Below, piece after piece: positions 57,144 to 64,000 of a stretch of DNA of 64,000 bases. The DNA comes from Knufia peltigerae (Eukaryota; Ascomycota; Eurotiomycetes; Chaetothyriales; Trichomeriaceae): assembly GCA_030247855.1 (NCBI GenBank), contig JAPDRN010000036.1, forward strand, positions 62,001 through 126,000, given 5' to 3'. The translations under genes and the position numbers were made by a program. How positions within the stretch are numbered: position 1 is the stretch's first letter; the number at the start of each line of letters is the position of its first letter. The notes beneath the pieces are model-generated. The model searched no databases, was not told the origin of the DNA, and was given only the letters and a program-made list of their open reading frames with translations.

Positions 57144-57959
57144 ATGGCGCCCAAGAACAAAGACTCTGGCAAGGGTGGAAGTAAAGGCAAGGGAAAAGAA
57201 GATGCATCAGGTGGTGCAGGCGGCAAACTGAAATCTGCGCAGTCAATCAACGTGAGGCATATTCTAGTGGGTCTCCCTTGTTCGAAACAAGATGATGAAA
57301 TTTATTCCCATCTACTACTTCTACTCGTATAAGATCTCTCTAATGTGCATGTATCTTCTAGTGTGAGAAACACTCCAAGAAAGAAGAAGCACTGGCGAAA
57401 CTTCGAGCGGGTGCAAAATTCGATGACGTGGCGAGGGAATTTTCAGAAGACAAAGCTCGACAAGGTAGGGAGGCTATCTCATCGCCTCACCGGCCCCCGG
57501 TAAAGCCGCCCCCAAAGGCTGACTTGCATCTCTTATCCGAGACCAGGTGGTGCTTTAGGCTGGAAACCTCGCGGCAGGTGAGTTGGTTTCCATTGCTGAT
57601 CCTTGACATCGTGATGTTGACTGGATCAGTTTACATGGTGATTTCGAAAAGGTCGCTTACGAGCTTGAGCCCAGCACCACAGCCAATCCAAAGTGTAAGT
57701 TCCTTATCATTGTCCCGTACAAAAGAATGTCCGTTGTGGGATATCTACCAGTGTACAAAGAAAAAGCCTTGGTTTTGCCAAAAAGGAGCGGCCCAACACA
57801 TTTACTCTCTGGGAAGATAACAAGAAATCCGTCGTCCTGTTCGCCGTCCAAACACTTAAAACGACCGTTACCTGGCGTCACTAATTTATCGCTCGGACAG
57901 TTGCCGAGGTGAAAACTAGCCATGGCTATCATATCATAATGGTAGAGGGCAGAAAGTAG
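57144..57959 (+). CDS. pin4: Par14-type parvulin peptidyl-prolyl isomerase
   Basis: Parvulins catalyse cis-trans isomerisation of prolyl bonds; the Par14/PIN4 group acts in the nucleus and in pre-ribosome maturation. Five exons (57144-57266, 57362-57464, 57547-57577, 57630-57694, 57901-57959) join in phase to 126 residues, matching human PIN4 in size. A Gly/Lys-rich N-terminus (KDSGKGGSKGKGKEDASG) is followed by the parvulin fold: VRHILCEKHSKKEEALAKL, KFDDVAREFSEDKARQGG, LGWKPRG and HGYHIIMVEGRK at the C-terminus. The Gly/Lys start lacks a WW domain, which separates it from Pin1/Ess1. The fourth intron is long (206 nt). The stop lies 24 nt from the convergent neighbour's stop. The symbol follows the human gene, not yeast PIN4. 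Confidence 0.93.
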
Positions 57960-57983
57960 ACCAAAACATGAGTAAGCCGGACA

Positions 57984-59156
57984 TCAGTGAATGAGTGGAC
58001 TGGCCATGCTCACATCGGCCAACACATCCAAGGCGATATGATCGAGATGATGCTTTCTCTTTCGGGGAGATGTGTTGACAGGCAACACCATGACATCAAT
58101 CAGAGGGATCTTCTTTGCTGTGTTGTCCGGCGGAAGGAGCACAGGCCTGACGAGCTCGGGGTTAGACTCTGCATAACCGGGTGGACTAGGTCGATCTTGT
58201 GGAGGTGTGATCCGAGCAGCAACATGATGCTGAAAAACAGTCTGTGTTGGATCCGAGACTGTCTTTTGATGCAGTCTTTCAGCAAGATCAAGGTTCAAGA
58301 AGCCGCTTGATCTTGGTTCATCGTTTGGCGGTGACAGACGTCCATTGATATTAAAGGGTGCAGATCGTGGTATTTCCACGAGATTGAGAATTCCACTGGA
58401 ACGAGGTTCTTCTGCTTCAGTAGAGCCCGATGTAGCACCACTAGGTGACAAGGCGCGTGAAGAAGGGGTGTGGACGGATCGTTCATCGATGCCAGATGAG
58501 ACTCGTCTGGTTGCAATAGTATCAGGCGAAGCATGTTCACTTGCTGCTGGGGATTGTTCTTCTGGACCACTGATGCGAGCCACTCGTCTTCTCTTTGATC
58601 GGAGACCTTCTAATTCCTCCACGCGTTTCGCAATCGACAAGGTAGCATCGTCGATGGCGACAACACGACCTTGAAGTCGGACTTGTTCGTCGTAAGTACC
58701 TTCCACTCGGTCCTCGAGGTCAGCTGTCTTTCTGCGCATCTCCTTCTCGCTTTGATAGAAGGGCGCCAGTGCCTCACGCAAGATACGAATTTCCCTTTCC
58801 CACATCTGGCGTTCCCTCGTCAACGCATTCTCCCGGTTTGTTCGTTCATTCTGGATGGTTTCCTCCAAGCGTCTGACTTTTTCTCCAAATTTTTCAAGGA
58901 TAGCATAAGTTTCCGTGGCGTGTCTTTCGTGGACATGATAGCAGGCTTGATGACCGCATTCACATATATTTCCAGGGGCGTTTCGATTGTGATGAAAGGA
59001 TTGACAAGAGCATGGTTGGTTCTGAGCCGATGGGTGGAGCAAGATGTATCGGCACCCGCCAGTTGGTAGCGGGCGGACGGACTCAGACGTCAACCGGAGA
59101 GGGCGATGCTCGTGGGCGAGAGGTGGAGGAAGCGGCGACGCGTTTGAGCCAAACAT
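57984..59156 (-). CDS. Coiled-coil protein with Cys/His-rich motif, unknown function
   Basis: A single-exon ORF of 390 residues. Residues about 45-85 contain PCSCQSFHHN and ICECGHQACYHVHE, a Cys/His pattern that could bind zinc and that I recall from uncharacterised fungal proteins. A coiled coil follows (residues about 85-190; EKFGEKVRRLEETIQNERTN, RQMWEREIRILREAL), then a basic patch RSKRRRVARIS that resembles a nuclear signal. The C-terminal half is Ser/Pro-rich and disordered, with a twofold EPRSSGxLNL repeat. Likely nuclear; no biochemical role can be assigned. Confidence 0.75.
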   Translation of the reverse strand: MFGSNASPLPPPLAHEHRPLRLTSESVRPLPTGGCRYILLHPSAQNQPCSCQSFHHNRNAPGNICECGHQACYHVHERHATETYAILEKFGEKVRRLEETIQNERTNRENALTRERQMWEREIRILREALAPFYQSEKEMRRKTADLEDRVEGTYDEQVRLQGRVVAIDDATLSIAKRVEELEGLRSKRRRVARISGPEEQSPAASEHASPDTIATRRVSSGIDERSVHTPSSRALSPSGATSGSTEAEEPRSSGILNLVEIPRSAPFNINGRLSPPNDEPRSSGFLNLDLAERLHQKTVSDPTQTVFQHHVAARITPPQDRPSPPGYAESNPELVRPVLLPPDNTAKKIPLIDVMVLPVNTSPRKRKHHLDHIALDVLADVSMASPLIH

Positions 59157-62149
59157 CGAGGCCGTGATAGAAAGTGTGTTGTTGGTGTTGTACTCCGTAG
59201 TATTTCGACAAAGGAACTTTCCTCACACCGAAATGTATATTCTTCTTTCAGCGATCATGTATGTATCCGCAGGGAGCGGCCAAGTAGGGAATGTACTCCC
59301 CTCCCTCTGTGGGAGGGTGATGGCAACCGTTTCAGTATTTCCTTTGTCCACGAAAAATAGTATGCTCGAGGCTGTATTTCAGCTGTACGCACGGGCACAT
59401 GTCAGAAATTCGTTATCGCGAGCAAGACAAGATGCGGTGAGAGCACCAAAGAAGGCGAGGACATACGCAATTTGGTTGGGACAAAGTACTACCACGGTGC
59501 AAAGCTCTTTCTCAAAGAACTCCAGCTGAACGTGTACCACAAGTAGGTGCTCATTGTAGGCAATTGACGGACAGCAAGGGAGATGGAAGGGAAGGCGAAA
59601 GCCTCGAGGAAGATTGCAGAATCCCTCTGCAGATGACACGGCGATTAGGGAGTGCGTGTATTTTATCAGTGATGGCGTGTTGGTTGGTGATGGACAGGTA
59701 AATCAAGTCGTTATCTTGGGGAAGATACGGATATGTGGTCGGCTCAATAAAGAGGGACGGCGAGCAGCAGCGCCGGCAGGTCAGAGAGTCACAGGAGACA
59801 TGTGCCTGCGAGATCAACGGCAAATGGACCTCGATACGGAGCGCGAGGCCGAATCAAAAGGAATAGGACAATCGGGGGAAGGGGGATTGCATGTAGAAGT
59901 GACATGGATCGGGATCAATTTAGGCAGCGTTAGTTTCCAACGATGCCCGAACCCATTCTGAAAGCTGGTGGGCACAGGCTGGGAGGATTGATAAGAAGAA
60001 CTGGGGCGTCTGCTAGGCGGTTGGATGAGCACAGGAGGCTGTCTGTCTGCGGAACGGAAGAACGTGGGATCCCGCCGAAATGGTTGGAGTCCTGGAGCTA
60101 CGAGGAGGCGTACGTACGGGGAGTATGGGTATCAATCACCACTGTCCACCCCACTGATCGGTGATGCCATGGGTTCTTTGTGTGTCTACTATACTCCGTA
60201 CGAGTACAGTAGTGGTAGCTCTATGCAAGGTGAGCACCAAGCGCCAGGAATTCTTTCTCTCTGGGAGTACTCCTCCATCTCTCGCTTTCATGTACAGTAG
60301 TCGGCCGAAGGCAAGATACGAGTACAAGAATCCACACAAAAACATCCGAACCGGGGTAGGAGGGCCCGTCAGGGGGGTGGAAGAATAACAGCACGTCCCA
60401 GCAATCACCCTACATCCCAAGTGGGCAATTCGCAGCAGTACCATCCCTCAGGGAAACAATCCTAAGAGAAGCGACTAATGAAAACCAACGCAGGAAGCAC
60501 GGAACAACGCCTTCTGCCGCCCAGCCTCAAATTGTGCCAGCACCATCATCTTCATCATCCTCACATTCCGTCGTCAATCACTTCATACGCGTGCCATTCT
60601 CAGTGCCGGATGGAGTCGTTAATTGGCCGTTGCGGCTACGTTATCAAGGTAACACACAAAAACGATAACATCATCCCCCCGGAAGGTGTACGAATACAGT
60701 ACGGTAGGGAGAAATAACAGGGAATCCATCGAGTTCGGAGGGATCACCGCGCACGAGTGTATCACCAACCCGGTATCTATCACTTCCCGGAATCCTTCCC
60801 TGATCAACCTTGCAACCTTCTGTCGTACACATCTTTGCTTTTTTCTTTTCGACCGTGCCTAGGGGAGCTGACCCCTGTCTGCGCGCGTACATTAGGAGAC
60901 ACCGGCCTAGAACTTGCAGCACCAGCCATGGGGGGATTTTGGTTGTGTGCGCGACGAGTCCCCACGGCATCCACCATCGCCACCACCCACCACCACGGTG
61001 CGCCTACTGCCGTGTCTATAGGCTACCACGGCATATTCCACCATGGCCCCCCCGACAATGACCTCAATTGCTGGATCGGTCATAGGCCAGTCACCCATGT
61101 GTCAAATGTTGGGCTATGGGACGGCACGAACGGTCGGGTGACTTTTTTTTCCCCTCCCACTGATCTGGGCAGACCAGGACCCAGGGAGAATAAAGATGCC
61201 CTTTGCCTTGCATCTCGTTGTGCTTTGTGACATTACGGAATAGAGTGGGATCTCTGTCATCCCAAAGACCCTGACCATGACACCACCCCTTCAAACTACC
61301 GTATTTGTCATGTCGCAGTCAACAGGCACTCTCACTCGCCAGCGTGGTTTCAACAACTCGTGATGGAAACGAACTCCCTCTTTCCCTTCCTCCCACACAC
61401 TATCTCCAATTCCAAGTATGCTTCATGTTGCCAATGAGACTACCCAAGGTAGGTGGTTACTCATACATGTAGGTCCGGAGTTCACGTGCACCTATGCCCA
61501 TATTCTTTACTCTCCCTGCACCTGCGCCTTGCCTAGAGACAAGTATTTGTTGAGGCCGACTCAGTCTGTTTTCGGCGCCCGGAACATTGCTAGCATAATC
61601 ATAAGCCTACCCCCAACTTGATGAAATTTAAGCCTAATGGTTTACTCGAAGGATGTTTAGCAAGAAAATCAATCCTTATGAAACCGACAAAGTGATCAAG
61701 TACAAATAATCACATCCTACAGTCGTGCCCTCTTGCTGCCGCTTGCGTTTCCAAGGGATACTATCGTACCTCTTATTTATATGAAGTAGAGGTTACATAC
61801 AGTACCTAGGTAGTGAGACTGACGACCCTTCAGCCTCGTCCCGTTGGAAACCTTGTTTCTCTCAGCCTTGCAAATACCCCGCTTACCAGTTAACTCTCTT
61901 GCGTGCGTGTCGCAGCCGGTAAATCCGAGACAGATGGACAGAGAGAGAGAGTCGGTCGACACCTCATTCCCGTCTTTTATTGCCTCGCAGGCACACCATC
62001 ATTCTAGTTTTTAATTCCTTTCATCGTCCATACCTACCATACGGTGGTTTTGGGTTTTTTTTTGCTCCCCGACACTACTGTATTTCTTCTACAAGTTGAT
62101 GAGCTCATTTGAGTCAAAGTTTTGACCGTCTCCTCCACCCCCAAGAAAC
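59157..62149. other. Gene-poor stretch before the CYSTM gene
   Basis: About 3 kb without a convincing gene. TACTCCGTA words lie at 59,191 and 60,192. The last few hundred bases (61,900-62,149) are T/C-rich and resemble a promoter and leader. Short frames on both strands have no recognisable domain. A long regulatory region or non-coding transcript is possible. Confidence 0.5.
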
Positions 62150-62548
62150 ATGTCAAACCAAGAATACAAGCCTCCGGACGGTCCGCCGCCCATCTCGTCA
62201 CCTCCGCCGGTCCACCGCGATGCCGGTCCGTACAATGAAGAGCGAGGGATGATCCCGGCCCAGAACTACGGCCCACCTCAGGGTTACGACTACGGCGGTT
62301 ACAATGACACGAGAGGGTACTACGGGCCTCCCCAGCAGGGCTGGAACCAGCAAGGAGGTTGGCAACAACCGGGTCCCCAGCAAGCGCCGTACGGGGGTTA
62401 CTACGGACCGCCGCAGCAAGGCATGTACTACGGGCAAGGGCCGCCGGTGACATATGTCGACCAACGATCGAGTCCGGGTGCCGACGGATGTTGCGCCGCT
62501 CTTCTCGCGGCGTTGACATGCTGTTGTTGTCTGGAGTTGTTGTTCTGA
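62150..62548 (+). CDS. CYSTM-type tail-anchored small protein
   Basis: A 132-residue single-exon protein. The first 105 residues are rich in Pro, Gly, Tyr and Gln with repeated YGPPQQG-like units (GGYYGPPQQGMYYGQGPP). The C-terminus ADGCCAALLAALTCCCCLEL is a short Cys-rich hydrophobic segment that ends the protein, the signature of the CYSTM family. These proteins sit on membranes by the tail and are linked to stress and metal tolerance in fungi and plants; that role is taken from the family. The Cys cluster is a likely palmitoylation site (inference). Confidence 0.9.
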   Translation: MSNQEYKPPDGPPPISSPPPVHRDAGPYNEERGMIPAQNYGPPQGYDYGGYNDTRGYYGPPQQGWNQQGGWQQPGPQQAPYGGYYGPPQQGMYYGQGPPVTYVDQRSSPGADGCCAALLAALTCCCCLELLF

Positions 62549-63341
62549 ACCTATCCTAGGTACCTTTCGCGAGGACCGGTGTACTGCGGTGACGTGACGA
62601 TGCACCATGGCATGAAGTTTATGAGGTGCATGGTGTTTTTTTGGTCGGCGTGGGTCTTCATTGAGGGTGCTTTTCTCGGAAAGAGAGCAAAGGGGGGAAG
62701 GGCGGATCTAGCGACGGCGTTTTGGTTCTTCGGTTCTTAATCTGTGCATACGAAACATGGCTGGAACATTCGGAAGTGGTGTTTGTCAGCGGGAGAACAA
62801 GAAAATTAACAAGACCATTCCTTGACTACCCGGAGGGAATGAGGAAGAGCTGGTGAGGAGAGAGTATCGTTAACAAGTCCACCCTAGGTATCAGGCATCT
62901 CGCCCTTGTCCTATGTTACATTTTCCCTTCACTTGACTTGATCTCACGTTCCTTCACTTCCTGTGGATTAGCCTGCTCTGATTACCCAACAAGAAGGAAA
63001 CCCGTCTTGATCATGGCATAAAGTGGACGGAAGTGGACGGCATGTCTGCATGACTTGAAGGGAACAAAGCCAAGCGATATTTCAGTCATCGTAGTATTGA
63101 TCAGAGGGCAGTGCAATCAATAGAGTATCATTGACAAAGTTATCTTTTCGTACCCAGCTAGGCAGCTTCTCTTCGCGTAAGAGCTCCTCAGTCCAGCTGT
63201 ACCTGCGAACCACCTTCAAGACAATCGTTGTTTGAAATTCGCCGAATAATGTCAATAGCGTACAGCTCTCTTGAGGCAGATCCATCATCATGAGGTCTGC
63301 ATGGGAATTGGAAGATATTCATATCGTTGTTACCGTGACAT
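62549..63341. other. Intergenic between CYSTM gene and alpha/beta hydrolase
   Basis: About 0.8 kb of 3' flank from two convergent genes. A 69-codon minus-strand frame at 63,082-63,291 is listed separately. Otherwise nothing recognisable. Confidence 0.5.
63082..63291 (-). CDS. Short protein-like ORF, possible exon or relic
   Basis: A 69-codon frame reads protein-like (TTIVLKVVRRYSWTEELL, LPSWVRKDNFVNDTLLIALP) and ends in YYDD. A possible acceptor (CCCATGCAG) lies just upstream, so it could be an exon rather than a whole gene. It starts 51 nt after the hydrolase stop on the same strand. Family unknown. Confidence 0.25.
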   Translation of the reverse strand: MMMDLPQESCTLLTLFGEFQTTIVLKVVRRYSWTEELLREEKLPSWVRKDNFVNDTLLIALPSDQYYDD

Positions 63342-64000
63342 TCATTTCTTCGCCATCATGACTGCATCCGGATAGATCTTTTGTACTTCAGCAGTCATCT
63401 TCGGAACAGGTTTGGCATCTCTTCCTGCAAACAATCCAATGGCTGTAGCGAGAGCTGCTCGAGACTCTTTACCCACAGGCGTCCAGTGACCACTTCTTGG
63501 TAGGATGGTCACTTCGCTGTCCTTGGCAAGATAATCTCCTAAGCCATCCAAACAAATGGTTCTGCTGCACGCCTGGTCTTTCTCGCCCCAGATCACATAC
63601 GCCGGTGCATTCAACTTTCCCTTGATATGGTCAACAAATAAGGTGTGGTTTGAGATTGAAGAACGGCGTCTGCTGCCAGGAGAGCTCGACTCCGACGCCG
63701 AGGTCTCCAGAGCATACAAGTCTGCAATAGTTTCGAGAGATTTGGTCCACGGCCTTGTTGCAACTCCATCACGGTAAACACCGGTCATATTCCAGAATGC
63801 CTCTGCTGAGGACTTGGCTCTCAGCAGCACAGTCGGACCATAGCTACCTCCATCGTGGGTCGCAGTTTTGCATTCTTCAGGACCAGGGCCAAGGGTAGAG
63901 GCGAGAGCTTCTTGAGGTCGGTACTCATCTGAGCGCTTATCGTATCCTATCTTGTTGGCTCCTCTCAGAAATGAATAGTTTCCACCGGTGCCCAAGCTTC
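63342..64000 (-). CDS. Alpha/beta hydrolase, C-terminal part (cut by window edge)
   Basis: The minus-strand frame is open from the right edge to a stop at 63,342, giving about 219 residues of the C-terminal half. APAYVIWGEKDQAC contains the likely acid residue of the catalytic triad, and VTILPRSGHWTPVGKES has the catalytic His, in the spacing usual for epoxide-hydrolase-like enzymes. A variable Ser-rich cap segment (SSSPGSRRRSS) lies between. The nucleophile elbow would be beyond the window. The substrate cannot be told. Confidence 0.8.
   Translation of the reverse strand, partial: SLGTGGNYSFLRGANKIGYDKRSDEYRPQEALASTLGPGPEECKTATHDGGSYGPTVLLRAKSSAEAFWNMTGVYRDGVATRPWTKSLETIADLYALETSASESSSPGSRRRSSISNHTLFVDHIKGKLNAPAYVIWGEKDQACSRTICLDGLGDYLAKDSEVTILPRSGHWTPVGKESRAALATAIGLFAGRDAKPVPKMTAEVQKIYPDAVMMAKK

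Noticed and set aside
1..64000. tRNA, rRNA, CRISPR array and intact transposons
   Set aside because: I looked for T-arm words, 5S-like sequence, regularly spaced repeats and transposase or reverse-transcriptase motifs and saw none. A covariance-model search was not possible here.

Overview
The window is nuclear DNA from a filamentous ascomycete (Pezizomycotina). Many genes carry short introns of about 45-130 nt with GT..AG ends and CTAAC-type branch sites. The gene set is fungal: DASH subunit Hsk3, an ankyrin-CorA fusion, Sen1, INO80, a spliced arginine attenuator peptide, and a 5-aminolevulinate synthase with heme-regulatory motifs. The intergenic word TACTCCGTAC recurs many times, which fits Eurotiomycetes; I cannot place it more finely without database searches. 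All exon boundaries were assigned by eye from splice signals, reading phase and recalled family sequence.

Left third (1-21,900): the 5' two thirds of SEN1 runs off the left edge (minus), followed by a complete DNF1-type phospholipid flippase (minus). A gene-poor stretch of about 5-6 kb follows, holding a 22-bp inverted repeat and a few coding-like relics. Then come a five-exon ketopantoate-reductase-like protein with a Pro/Gly-rich tail (plus), HSK3 (plus) and an MDR oxidoreductase (minus).

Middle (21,900-42,000): an ankyrin/CorA-like membrane protein and CDC123 (plus), a 2.2-kb gap, a tiny zinc-ribbon gene, and the arginine-specific carbamoyl-phosphate synthase small subunit CPA1 with its spliced attenuator uORF. 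Next are a broken DHA1-type MFS transporter pseudogene (minus), a seven-exon 5'-nucleotidase-like metallophosphatase, 5-aminolevulinate synthase HEM1 (plus), Pol I subunit RPA49 (minus) and the 25-residue ribosomal protein eL41 (minus).

Right third (42,000-64,000): an FHA-domain checkpoint/meiotic-type kinase (plus), an APC-family permease (minus), an SDR (minus), the chromatin remodeller INO80 (minus), a Par14-type parvulin PIN4 (plus), a coiled-coil Cys/His protein (minus), a 3-kb gap, a CYSTM-type tail-anchored small protein (plus), and an alpha/beta hydrolase that runs off the right edge (minus).

The genes are mostly housekeeping: RNA processing, membrane asymmetry, eIF2 assembly, arginine and heme biosynthesis, rRNA transcription and ribosomes, chromatin, and cell-cycle/DNA-damage signalling. 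I see no biosynthetic cluster, intact transposon, CRISPR array or tRNA. The most informative items are genes that a plain ORF search cannot see: the two-intron attenuator peptide, the split eL41 gene, the in-frame (retainable) intron near the end of INO80, and the transporter pseudogene that lost its signature motif.
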